Part shown: positions 1-7,887 of the stretch, piece by piece
Layout: every line of letters begins with the position of its first letter
Position numbering within the stretch: the stretch's first letter is position 1
Notes under the pieces: model-generated
What the model saw: only the letters and a program-made list of their open reading frames with translations
Database searches by the model: none
What the model was told of the DNA's origin: nothing
Translations under genes and position numbers: made by a program
Origin: Luxibacter massiliensis
GTDB taxonomy: Bacteria > Bacillota > Clostridia > Lachnospirales > Lachnospiraceae
Length of the DNA: 64,000 bases
Reading direction: 5' to 3'
Assembly (NCBI RefSeq): GCF_900604355.1
Contig: NZ_UWOE01000001.1
Span: 2,976,001 to 3,040,000 of the forward strand

Positions 1-984
1 TTATTTTTTCATTTTGGCCATAAGAACTCGGTCAATATTGCCCTGGTCTATATTCTGACCCTGATTATCATTGCCCTGAACACACGGGGATATCTGTACG
101 GGATCGCAGCCGCGGTATATTGTGTAGCTGCGGTAAACACATTTTTTACTTATCCATTTTTTAAGATGGATTTCACTTTGGACGGGTATCCTGTCACGTT
201 TTTGGGTATGCTGACTATCAGTATTATTACCAGCACAACAACTACCAGGCTAAAAAAACAAAAAGAAGCTTTGGACGAGCGTGAGCGCAAGCTTGCCGAA
301 GCGGACAAGGAAAAAATACGCGCTAACCTTCTAAGAGCAGTTTCCCATGATTTTAGGACGCCGCTGACCAGTATTATAGGTTCCTCTGCTTCTTTTATTG
401 AAGACCAGGAGAATTTATCCCAAGCTGAACAATTAGAACTGGTCGCCAATATAAATGAAGATGCCAACTGGCTCTTAAATATGGTTGAGAACCTCCTCAC
501 TGTGACCCGTATACAGAATGACTCTGGAAAGGTCAAAAAATCACTGGAGGTCGTAGAGGAGGTTGTGGCAGAGGCTATCCTGCGGGTACACAAACGGTAT
601 CCCGAATTAAAAATACACGTGGACATGCCCCAGGAGTTCTTAATGCTTCCAATGGATGCCACACTGATAGAGCAAGTTCTGATTAACCTTCTCGAAAATA
701 CCTGGCTGCATGCCAATAGCTCAAGGACTGTAGATATAATCATCAAAAGCACTGCCGACGAGGTTATATTTACCATACGTGACTACGGGGTGGGCCTGGA
801 TGAGTCACAGATCCCTTCAATTTTTACAGGGAATTATATCAGCAATTCAACCGACCGCCGTAAAGGCATCGGCATCGGATTATCTATCTGTAAAACAATT
901 ATAACGGCCCATGGCGGAACAATTACAGCTTCTAACCATAGCAATGGTGCTGAATTTACTTTTATCCTCCCACTGAAAGGGTGA
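1..984 (+). CDS. kdpD: KdpD-type sensor histidine kinase (3' part, cut by window edge)
   Basis: The reading frame is open from base 1 and continues through the first internal ATG at 166, so the gene starts before the window. The first ~80 residues are hydrophobic and resemble the DUF4118 membrane block of KdpD. Then come a charged linker, a HisKA dimerisation helix with the phospho-acceptor His in AVSHDFRTPL, and a HATPase domain with an N box (LINLLENTWLHAN) and G boxes (DYGVGLDE, GIGIGLSI). Known KdpD proteins sense potassium or osmotic stress, or bind c-di-AMP through a USP domain; that N-terminal part is not visible. The stop touches the start of the downstream response regulator, so the two are translationally coupled. 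Confidence 0.9.
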   Translation, partial: LFFHFGHKNSVNIALVYILTLIIIALNTRGYLYGIAAAVYCVAAVNTFFTYPFFKMDFTLDGYPVTFLGMLTISIITSTTTTRLKKQKEALDERERKLAEADKEKIRANLLRAVSHDFRTPLTSIIGSSASFIEDQENLSQAEQLELVANINEDANWLLNMVENLLTVTRIQNDSGKVKKSLEVVEEVVAEAILRVHKRYPELKIHVDMPQEFLMLPMDATLIEQVLINLLENTWLHANSSRTVDIIIKSTADEVIFTIRDYGVGLDESQIPSIFTGNYISNSTDRRKGIGIGLSICKTIITAHGGTITASNHSNGAEFTFILPLKG

Positions 985-1710
985 ATGAATATGACGCATA
1001 AATTTACGGTTTTAATTATAGAAGATGAAAAGAATATACAAACCTTTGTATCTAAAGTACTAAAAAAGCACGATTATAAAGTTCTCTGTACAGACCGCGG
1101 AGGTGAAGGCCTGGATATTATCCGCTCCCAGTGCCCTGACATTATTCTGCTGGACCTGGGACTTCCCGACATGGACGGAGGCGAGATTATCCGTGAAGTA
1201 CGCACCTGGTCCAGCACCCCCATTATTGTTATTTCTGCCAGGACTGCAGAAAAGGAAAAAGTACTGGCCCTGGATTGTGGAGCTGATGACTATATAACCA
1301 AACCCTTCGGCACATCTGAGCTTCTGGCCCGTATCCGGGCCTCCCTCAGGCACAGTAACAAACTGATGACTGACAGTACTCTTTATATCCGCCCCTACCA
1401 AAGCGGAGGCCTGATTCTGGATTTCTCCAGGCGGCTTTTAACAATTGACGGTGAGGAAATCCATCTGACCCCTATTGAATATAAGATTGTTTCATTCCTT
1501 GCCCAAAATTCTGGGAAAGTTATGACCTATGCCGCCATTCTCGCCAGTGTATGGGGGCCTTATGCCGACAGCGACAATAAGATCCTGCGGGTAAATATGG
1601 CAAATATACGCAGGAAGCTTGAGGCAGATCCGGCCCAACCCCAGTATATTTTCACAGAGGTAGGCGTGGGGTACCGCATGAAAGAGGATGAATTTTCAGA
1701 CGCCCTTTAG
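985..1710 (+). CDS. kdpE: KdpE-type OmpR-family response regulator
   Basis: This is a 241-residue DNA-binding regulator. The N-terminal receiver has the acidic pair in IIEDEKN, the phospho-Asp in LLDLGLPDMDG and the Lys in ITKPFG. The C-terminal winged helix is of OmpR type (LTPIEYKIVSFLAQNSGKVMT, then VGVGYRM). It begins directly after the kinase stop (TGA then ATG). An ATG two codons further in is an alternative start. Pairing with a KdpD-type kinase makes control of potassium uptake likely, but no kdpFABC or trk gene lies inside the window, so the target is inferred. Confidence 0.9.
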   Translation: MNMTHKFTVLIIEDEKNIQTFVSKVLKKHDYKVLCTDRGGEGLDIIRSQCPDIILLDLGLPDMDGGEIIREVRTWSSTPIIVISARTAEKEKVLALDCGADDYITKPFGTSELLARIRASLRHSNKLMTDSTLYIRPYQSGGLILDFSRRLLTIDGEEIHLTPIEYKIVSFLAQNSGKVMTYAAILASVWGPYADSDNKILRVNMANIRRKLEADPAQPQYIFTEVGVGYRMKEDEFSDAL

Positions 1711-1865
1711 AGCCTTGTACATGCCTTATATCTGTTGATTAAAAAGCAGCACTATCCTGAAGTTAAAATTGCGCTAAGAACCTTTGTAATTGCTTTTCTT
1801 TCCATACTCAATCCTTTAAAATAAAAAAAGTGAAAATAAATTCAATATTAAAGGAGTGTATTTAC

Positions 1866-2018
1866 ATGGATACAGGAAATATAGGAATGATTATTTTAAT
1901 GATCATAGGAGGATCAGCGGGGGTTATTTCCACTGTATATTTAGCCCTTAGTTTTCCAGCTGTGATCGTATGGAAGCTGTACAGAAAAGCGCGCTATGGG
2001 TATAAATTAACCGATTAG
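1866..2018 (+). CDS. Small single-pass membrane protein
   Basis: This is a predicted 50-residue protein. The start at 1866 is chosen because AAAGGAG lies at the right distance just before it; a longer reading from 1830 has no ribosome binding site. Residues ~6-34 form one hydrophobic span rich in Gly, Ile and Val, followed by a basic tail (KLYRKARYGYK) that should face the cytoplasm. I do not recognise the family. Its position behind a kdpDE pair recalls the small Kdp membrane subunits (KdpF), but there is no sequence evidence for that. Confidence 0.6.
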   Translation: MDTGNIGMIILMIIGGSAGVISTVYLALSFPAVIVWKLYRKARYGYKLTD

Positions 2019-2103
2019 TAAGAAAAAAGGCTTCCCGCATTTCTACGGCCATACAGCTGCTGGCCTGATAATTCCCAAAACATTTATTTAAAAAAGCAAA
2101 AGA

Positions 2104-2153
2104 TAAGCAGTCCTATTTTTAGGGACTGCTTACCTCAGATTGCAGACAAAATC
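2104..2153. repeat. Hairpin plus tail, left copy of a dispersed repeat; also likely terminator
   Basis: A 10-bp perfect stem (TAAGCAGTCC at 2104-2113 with GGACTGCTTA at 2123-2132) is followed by the tail ACCTCAGATTGCAGACAAAA. On the minus strand the stem is followed by a T-rich stretch, so it can terminate the NRAMP-like gene that ends at 2201. A related hairpin and tail lie in the opposite orientation at 7825-7872. Confidence 0.7.
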
Positions 2154-2200
2154 CTTTTATTCAATATCTCTATGGGATTAAAAGCATGAGGTAATTGCTC

Positions 2201-3460
2201 TTAAAAAAATGATATAATACTACTTATTCCAACTATAAGCGTTACTAACCCAACCAAAAAGCCTAGAAAAGTTTGGATGGGTGTACTTTTATATTTTCCC
2301 ATTAGGGATTTTCTACTAGTCAAATAAATCAGCAAAAATACAACTACTGGAAGGAAAATTCCATTAACAGCCTGAGCAGTCATAATAATCTTTACAGGTT
2401 GGAATCCTGATAATGCAACAATAATGCCAATAGCAAGAACAATAATATTTGTGAAAAAGTATCGCTTGTCACTTTTTTCAGTTTTCCATCCAAATAATCC
2501 AGATAGAACAAATGATACTCCTAGAGGTGTCCCTGTAGAGGCTGAAACACCGGCTGCTATCATCCCTATGCATAAAAATGGTTTAGCAAAACGCCCCAAT
2601 AGCGGCTCTAATGCAACTGCCATATCTGCGGCAGAATTCACTTCAAGTCCACGAATAACTGTGCCTGCACTGATCATGATAGCTGCTGTTATAATTCCTC
2701 CAATTATCATTGTTACTGTTGTATCGAAACGAGAAAGTGGAAGTTGTTTTGGATCAGACCATGTTCTTTTAGAACTAGTTGCGTGAATAAACATATTATA
2801 GGGCACTACAGTCGTACCTATCATTGCCCCACATGTTAAAGCTGCGCCTTTTGGTATCCTGGGAACTAACCCTGCGAATACTTCGCTTACATCTGGCTTT
2901 GTTACTATCATTGTTACTGTAAAAACTATAGCCATAATAGTCACTGTAACAGATAGCAATTTCATAAGTGTTCCTAATATATCATTACTAATGTTTATGA
3001 TTATAAGTATACAACACCCCCATACGGCAGCCACTATATTTGAAGGAATGCCTGATATGGTAGATACACCCATTGCTGTACCTGTTAAGTCTCCACCCAT
3101 ATAGGCAACTCCACCTAGTGATATGGAAATAGCTATAACCGCTTTCATTATGGCTTTTACTGTAGGCCTATCTTTTAAATATGAGACAATCCCGTCTGCT
3201 AATCCAGTCTGTGTAACAATACCAAACCTCGATGCCATTTCTTGTAAAACAATTACTGCTATAATAGAAAATACAACTGTCCACAATAGAGTATATCCAA
3301 AATCAGCGCCTGCTCGAGTAGCACTTGTAATTGATCCCGGCCCCATAAAAGTTCCCACAACAAGTATCCCTGGCCCCATATTTTTAAGTTTTTCCTTTAA
3401 AGTATATTTATGATACAGCACTCCATTAGCGCTAGACTTTGATGCTTTATTATCTCCCAT
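2201..3460 (-). CDS. NRAMP-related transporter lacking the canonical metal ligands
   Basis: This is a 419-residue protein with about eleven hydrophobic segments and the overall layout of the NRAMP/MntH family. The signature TM1 motif Asp-Pro-Gly-Asn reads Gly-Pro-Gly-Ser (residues 40-43). The TM6 motif Met-Pro-His-Asn reads Val-Pro-Tyr-Asn (219-222). In true Mn/Fe NRAMPs the TM1 Asp and Asn and the TM6 Met bind the metal, so this is unlikely to be an ordinary manganese importer. It is the last gene of a four-gene operon for thiazoline/cysteine breakdown. Import of the organic substrate, or of another cation, is an inference from context. The start is supported by TAGGAGA upstream. Confidence 0.8.
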   Translation of the reverse strand: MGDNKASKSSANGVLYHKYTLKEKLKNMGPGILVVGTFMGPGSITSATRAGADFGYTLLWTVVFSIIAVIVLQEMASRFGIVTQTGLADGIVSYLKDRPTVKAIMKAVIAISISLGGVAYMGGDLTGTAMGVSTISGIPSNIVAAVWGCCILIIINISNDILGTLMKLLSVTVTIMAIVFTVTMIVTKPDVSEVFAGLVPRIPKGAALTCGAMIGTTVVPYNMFIHATSSKRTWSDPKQLPLSRFDTTVTMIIGGIITAAIMISAGTVIRGLEVNSAADMAVALEPLLGRFAKPFLCIGMIAAGVSASTGTPLGVSFVLSGLFGWKTEKSDKRYFFTNIIVLAIGIIVALSGFQPVKIIMTAQAVNGIFLPVVVFLLIYLTSRKSLMGKYKSTPIQTFLGFLVGLVTLIVGISSIISFF

Positions 3461-3564
3461 AAAATTAGTCTCCTATAGATTTCTTTTTTAGTCTTAATTT
3501 AATAACTAAAATATCATCGAGATGCTATTATCGTTTCTAACAAAACCAATCATTTATTGTTGTC

Positions 3565-4890
3565 TTAACACACAGTACTTGATTCTACTGCTTGGTAATT
3601 ATTTTCTGTTTTCTCCACATTTTTTGAAAGCATAATATTTAAAATTTCAATATCTGTAGATTTCATACCCTCTCTGCCTACTTCTCCAATATTGCGAATA
3701 GTACGTTCTACATCTTTTTGCACAAGACCTTCCCCATCTTCAAAAACATGATGGTTTACACTTAAATAGTGAGCCATTATGGCTGCATCTACTGCTGAAG
3801 CTATCTTCGCTGCACATGATGGTTTAGCTCCATCACAAACGATTCCTCCTACATTTGCAATAGTATTAATTATAGTTCTAGAAACCTCATCATAATCACC
3901 ATCATAAAGGTATGTGATTGCTGCACCACTTCCACAAGCAGCACTAACCGCCCCGCAATAAGCAGATAGATTACCAATGTACTTTTTCTGGTGTAAGGCT
4001 GTAAGATTACTAACAACAAGGGTTCTATACAACTTATCTTTAGTCACTCCAATTTCCTTAGCATACTCTATAACTGGCAAGGATGCAGTCATTCCTTGGT
4101 TGCCACTTCCCGAATTAATAACAACCGGCAAAGAACATCCGCTCATACGCGCGTCTGAGCCTGCTGCCGCTCGTGCTTTTGCGCGTATTTTTATATCGTC
4201 TCCATAAGTCTGAAGTAAAGTTTTGCCGACACATGCACCATAATCACCAGTTAATCCCTCGTCAGAGATTGCTGTATTCATATCAATCTGATTATCTAAT
4301 AAATCTCTGATATCTTCTATATTTACGGTATCAGCAAATTCTAAAATGTCATGGATATTTAATAGCCTTTTATCTCCAAATTTTTCAATACTTTTCATTT
4401 CCGTATCACAATGGTAAACTTCTTTACCGTCTACTGCCATACGGACAATATTTGTATGTTTATTTTTTATTTCCACCTCTGCGTTATGATTTTCAAACCA
4501 AACTGTAGCAAGGATATATAAATTTTCTACTTCTTTTGCTAATGTGCTATTACAATAGCCGGTCCCCACAAGTTCAGCGGTTTTTTCTTTAACACTTGGA
4601 GATATATCTTCTAATACTTCTAATTCCCGAGACGCATTTCCACCTAATGCACCTAGTATTGCTGCTGCTTCTATGCCTTTCAACCCTCCTGAATTTGGCA
4701 CTGTAACTCCTTGTACATTTTTTACTATATTTCCGCTACATAGCATCTCGATATGAGTCGGTTGACAGCCAAGTAATTCAACTGCTTTAGCGCTTGCATA
4801 AGCTATCGCTATGGGTTCCGTGCAGCCAAGGGCCGGAACAAGCTCGCTTTTTAAAATTGCAACATAATTATCATAGATATTTTGATCCAT
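3565..4890 (-). CDS. L-cysteine desulfidase (CyuA/CdsB, UPF0597 family)
   Basis: This 441-residue protein belongs to the iron-sulfur family that splits L-cysteine into pyruvate, ammonia and H2S, as known for Methanocaldococcus CdsB and enterobacterial CyuA (YhaM). The early motif ALGCTEP (Cys23), SGCSLP, the CGAVSAACGSG stretch and VCDGAKPSC provide the conserved cysteines expected to hold a [4Fe-4S] cluster. Glycine-rich motifs (NSGSGNQGM) also match the family. It lies 25 bp after the thiazoline hydrolase gene and 104 bp before the transporter gene. The related L-serine dehydratase fold is an alternative, but the context of cysteine-forming enzymes favours desulfidase. Confidence 0.85.
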   Translation of the reverse strand: MDQNIYDNYVAILKSELVPALGCTEPIAIAYASAKAVELLGCQPTHIEMLCSGNIVKNVQGVTVPNSGGLKGIEAAAILGALGGNASRELEVLEDISPSVKEKTAELVGTGYCNSTLAKEVENLYILATVWFENHNAEVEIKNKHTNIVRMAVDGKEVYHCDTEMKSIEKFGDKRLLNIHDILEFADTVNIEDIRDLLDNQIDMNTAISDEGLTGDYGACVGKTLLQTYGDDIKIRAKARAAAGSDARMSGCSLPVVINSGSGNQGMTASLPVIEYAKEIGVTKDKLYRTLVVSNLTALHQKKYIGNLSAYCGAVSAACGSGAAITYLYDGDYDEVSRTIINTIANVGGIVCDGAKPSCAAKIASAVDAAIMAHYLSVNHHVFEDGEGLVQKDVERTIRNIGEVGREGMKSTDIEILNIMLSKNVEKTENNYQAVESSTVC

Positions 4891-4915
4891 GTTTTTATCT
4901 CCTCATAATTAAAGA

Positions 4916-5434
4916 TTACTCTGCTTTCTTATCTTTCATGCGGAAACAGAATGAACAAACACCATCTTCATAAACACGTCTGTCATGGATACATTCTAAA
5001 TCTTCGTTATAACCATGTGCTATGGCAGGATCTATCATGTCACAATATAATTTCCCATATTCTTCCATTCCATCTTGAATCCATTGGTCTGCAAATCCAC
5101 ATTGAGAAAATAACTGTTCTACTTGATTATCTCCATATGTATTTTGTGCCGTAAAATCATCGCTTCTTCCCATATCATAATTCGGAAGGTAATTTTCTAC
5201 ATTGGCTTCACCGCCATTTGCTTTAGCACGTTCAGCAATATTTCGACCTCTTTCCACACCAAAATTCCAAACGCCGTCTCGGATAGCTTGCTCTCCTTCC
5301 TCTCCAAATTTTTCAACAACTTCTTTTGATAGGTGCGCGAATAATCTACAAAATAAAGTCGCCCACGATACAGGTTCCTTACTTTCGTTGTCTTTCATAC
5401 TTACTGTGCCTTCAGTTTTTTCTTTGTTTTCCAT
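4916..5434 (-). CDS. L-2-amino-thiazoline-4-carboxylate hydrolase family protein (AtcB-like)
   Basis: This is a 172-residue soluble protein that I assign to the ATC-hydrolase family from its overall pattern (WNFGVERGRNIAERAKANGG, LPNYDMG, a Cys-containing FSQCGFADQW and a C-terminal CSFCFRM). In Pseudomonas the enzyme AtcB opens 2-amino-thiazoline-4-carboxylate to N-carbamoyl-L-cysteine. Members are common in clostridia, mostly uncharacterised. The ribosome binding site AAGGAGG lies 9 bases before the ATG. The flanking genes are a carbamoylase and a cysteine desulfidase, which would be the next two steps. This assignment is by family resemblance, without a database search. Confidence 0.75.
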   Translation of the reverse strand: MENKEKTEGTVSMKDNESKEPVSWATLFCRLFAHLSKEVVEKFGEEGEQAIRDGVWNFGVERGRNIAERAKANGGEANVENYLPNYDMGRSDDFTAQNTYGDNQVEQLFSQCGFADQWIQDGMEEYGKLYCDMIDPAIAHGYNEDLECIHDRRVYEDGVCSFCFRMKDKKAE

Positions 5435-5490
5435 TTTTAATTTCCTCCTTAAATATTTTATTTCATTTATAAGAAATGCTACGCATGTTC

Positions 5491-6723
5491 TTACTTCTCA
5501 TTATCCAATGCAATAATAGCTTGGTATAATACCTCTGTTCCTTTGGCAAGAGCTTCTGGTGAAACATACTCTGCCGGATTATGTGTAATACCTTTTCTAC
5601 AAGGGATAAACATCATTGCCGTCGGCCATCGAGATGATAGTATCATCGCATCATGTCCTGCTCCACTATTCATGGCCTTATAGGAATATCCCAATTGTTC
5701 ACAGCTTTTTTCAATTACATGGCATAAATCCTGATTCATTTTAATTGGTCTTTTATTTGAGTTAATTTTTACTTCAATATTTACATTACAATTCTGGGCT
5801 GCCGCCTTGGCCTCACGTTGAATAAAATTAGTTATTTCTTCTATATGTGATAGTTTTATTGAACGTAAATCTACAGTAAAAATACATTTGTCTGGAATAC
5901 AATTGGTGGAACCTGGAAACAATTCTATTCTTCCAATCGTTGCAGTAGCACTGTTAACATAATTCTGAGTAACATAATTTGTAATTTGTGTTGCCAATTG
6001 AAAGCCTCCCGTTGCTGCATCTTTTCGGTACAACATTGGTACTGTACCAGCATGGCCGGCAAATCCTGTGACAGTCACCGTAAGCCACGAGACAGCTACT
6101 ATATTTTCAACAATCCCAATATCAATTTTTTCCTTTTCAAGTATTGGCCCTTGTTCATCATGTAATTCTAGAAATGCCAATATTTCATTATCGGTTCTAT
6201 ATGCAGGGCAAGCATCTTTTAATACATAAGATTCCTTAGCCTTTCTTAAAGACAAACCTGTGTCATCATGTATTGTATCTAATTCTTTTTCACCAAATAC
6301 GCCTGTTATGTATTGGCTTCCAAGTAATACTTGCCCAAAACGGGTACCTTCTTCCTCAATAGTTCCTATTACTTCAAAGGGATGGCGTAATTTTATTCCT
6401 TGCTCTTTTATCATGCGGGCTGCTTCAAGAGCGCAGACCGCGCCTGCAATCCCGTCATATGCTCCTGCACATCTCACAGTATCCAAATGTGATCCAGACA
6501 AGATAGCTGGTAATTCTTTTTGGGAACCTTCTAAGCGCCCATATACATTTCCGATTTCATCTTCTCTAACATTCAATCCTGCCTCTTTCATACGTTGTTT
6601 GAAATAATTTGCACCTTTTCGATAAATATCAGTAAATCCTATCCTTGTAGTGCCTGCTTCACAAGGTTCTGAAATGTGTTTTAGATTTTCAATATCAGCT
6701 AGAATTCTTTTTATATCAGTCAT
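5491..6723 (-). CDS. M20-family carbamoylase (N-carbamoyl-L-cysteine hydrolase-like, AtcC-like)
   Basis: This 410-residue zinc hydrolase is of the hydantoinase/carbamoylase subgroup. Metal ligands are visible in SGSHLDT, GAYDGIAG, the EEEGTRF pair, LHDEQGP and CRKGITHNPAEYV. GHAGTVPM is the lid-domain substrate-binding motif. Relatives hydrolyse N-carbamoyl amino acids, allantoate or ureidoglycolate. No allantoin or pyrimidine genes are near, and the gene is first in an operon with a thiazoline hydrolase and a cysteine desulfidase, so N-carbamoyl-L-cysteine is the most likely substrate (inference). AAGGAGA lies 8 bases before the ATG. Confidence 0.8.
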   Translation of the reverse strand: MTDIKRILADIENLKHISEPCEAGTTRIGFTDIYRKGANYFKQRMKEAGLNVREDEIGNVYGRLEGSQKELPAILSGSHLDTVRCAGAYDGIAGAVCALEAARMIKEQGIKLRHPFEVIGTIEEEGTRFGQVLLGSQYITGVFGEKELDTIHDDTGLSLRKAKESYVLKDACPAYRTDNEILAFLELHDEQGPILEKEKIDIGIVENIVAVSWLTVTVTGFAGHAGTVPMLYRKDAATGGFQLATQITNYVTQNYVNSATATIGRIELFPGSTNCIPDKCIFTVDLRSIKLSHIEEITNFIQREAKAAAQNCNVNIEVKINSNKRPIKMNQDLCHVIEKSCEQLGYSYKAMNSGAGHDAMILSSRWPTAMMFIPCRKGITHNPAEYVSPEALAKGTEVLYQAIIALDNEK

Positions 6724-6755
6724 TGCTTTGTCTCCTTGCTTTCACTAATACTAAA

Positions 6756-6784
6756 TTGACATAGTTTATTTATACGGTTATAAT
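6756..6784 (+). promoter_or_regulatory. Sigma-70-type promoter for the IclR regulator
   Basis: TTGACA at 6756-6761 and TATAAT at 6779-6784 are separated by 17 bases, a perfect consensus. It points to the IclR gene, leaving a leader of about 115 bases. The divergent operon promoter must share this AT-rich 180-bp region, but I could not place it with confidence. Confidence 0.8.
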
Positions 6785-6906
6785 ATCAGAATAAAACGAT
6801 AATACAATTAATAAGACGGCATTGTCGTGAAAAATCAAAATATTGTTAATGTTATTCAATTAATCCTATTTTTTTTATGCACAATTACCAAGGGAGAGAG
6901 AAAACT

Positions 6907-7689
6907 ATGAAAAATGAAATTAAGACAATACAATCGGTACAAAGAGCCATAGATATTTTGAATTGCGTTGGAGATGCTGGTCACAGTATTAGTTTAAAAG
7001 AAATCAGCTCAAAATTAGAACTTAATATAAACACAGCTCGTGGTTTGGCACAAACACTTTTAGTAAATGGTTTCCTATCCAGAGATGCTGAACATGGAAC
7101 CTATGCACTTGGATATGAATTTCTAACAAAATCAAAACTAGTATATGAAAATCAAATACAGCGTATCAGAGATATTGCACATCCCCGCATGGAGAAAATA
7201 ACAGAAAATTATGGGATTTCTTCTTGGCTACAAATTAGTTTTTATAGAAATATTTATACCGTGGAGACTGTTGAACCAACTAATTCAACTTATTCATATG
7301 CTCCAAAATCAGGTGCTAATCTTCCGCTACATGCATCGGCATCAGGTAAACTACGTATTGCTTACATGCCAGAAACTGAACGCCAAAAAATAGTTCTAAA
7401 TGTTCCCTTAGACAAACTAACCATGTATACAATTACTGAACGGGAGGCTTTTATTCAAATGATAAATGATGTCTATCATAATGGGTATGCAACTGAATTC
7501 GAAGAAATTGATGAAGGTATCAGCAGTGTGGCTGTTCCAATATTTGATAAACAAGGTGCTTTAGACGGAACGCTGAGTATTGCTGCACCTTCAGTAAAAG
7601 TGAAAGGGATTTTTAATAAACTGTTAAAAGATTTAAAACAAGCAAGTATTTATATTTCTGACAATATTTCCAAGCATTATACTATCTAA
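6907..7689 (+). CDS. IclR-family transcriptional regulator
   Basis: This is a 260-residue regulator. The N-terminal winged helix (IQSVQRAIDILN, ISLKEISSKLELN, TARGLAQTL) and the C-terminal ligand-binding domain (LPLHASASGKLRIAYMP, EFEEIDEGISSVAVPIFD) match the IclR family. The start at 6907 is preferred over 6877 because AAGGGAGA lies just before it. It is divergent from the thiazoline/cysteine operon and has the same low GC content, so it is probably the local regulator. The ligand is unknown; the operon's substrate is the obvious candidate. Confidence 0.9.
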   Translation: MKNEIKTIQSVQRAIDILNCVGDAGHSISLKEISSKLELNINTARGLAQTLLVNGFLSRDAEHGTYALGYEFLTKSKLVYENQIQRIRDIAHPRMEKITENYGISSWLQISFYRNIYTVETVEPTNSTYSYAPKSGANLPLHASASGKLRIAYMPETERQKIVLNVPLDKLTMYTITEREAFIQMINDVYHNGYATEFEEIDEGISSVAVPIFDKQGALDGTLSIAAPSVKVKGIFNKLLKDLKQASIYISDNISKHYTI

Positions 7690-7747
7690 TACTTTTTTGT
7701 TTTTATTATTATCCATGTATTTTTTAAATGGCTACGCCAAGCCTCCT

Positions 7748-7780
7748 AAAAATAAAAGTGGCCCCAACAAGGGAGCCACT
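7748..7780 (-). terminator. Intrinsic terminator of rpoBC
   Basis: Read on the minus strand, AGTGGC (pairing with GCCACT) plus three G-C pairs form a stem with one bulged base, followed by TTTTATTTTT. It lies downstream of the rpoC stop. Confidence 0.8.
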
Positions 7781-7782
7781 TC

Positions 7783-7873
7783 AGACTGTAGATAAAATTG
7801 GCGCTGAAGTTAGGCTCCAACGCCAATTTTATCTACAGTCTAAAGTAAGCAGTCCTCTTCCGGGACTGCTTAC
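7783..7873. repeat. 21-bp inverted repeat plus hairpin, right copy of the dispersed repeat
   Basis: The arms 7783-7803 and 7821-7841 are perfect 21-bp inverted repeats around a 17-base loop. Next to them is a hairpin with stem TAAGCAGTCC/GGACTGCTTA (7846-7855 and 7863-7872). Read on the minus strand, this hairpin and the following bases match the repeat at 2104-2153, with tail differences that are only C/T exchanges. It lies between the rpoC stop and the rpoC terminator. Confidence 0.75.
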
Positions 7874-7887
7874 CTTTTTATCATTCT

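Noticed and set aside
150..776. Minus-strand open frame of 208 codons opposite the sensor kinase
   Set aside because: It is the antisense shadow of kdpD, Ser-rich and without a ribosome binding site, and the plus-strand frame has full kinase motifs.
1711..1865. Possible riboswitch between the regulator and the small membrane gene
   Set aside because: The 155-base gap is AT-rich and too short for a ydaO-type c-di-AMP riboswitch, and no conserved elements were seen.
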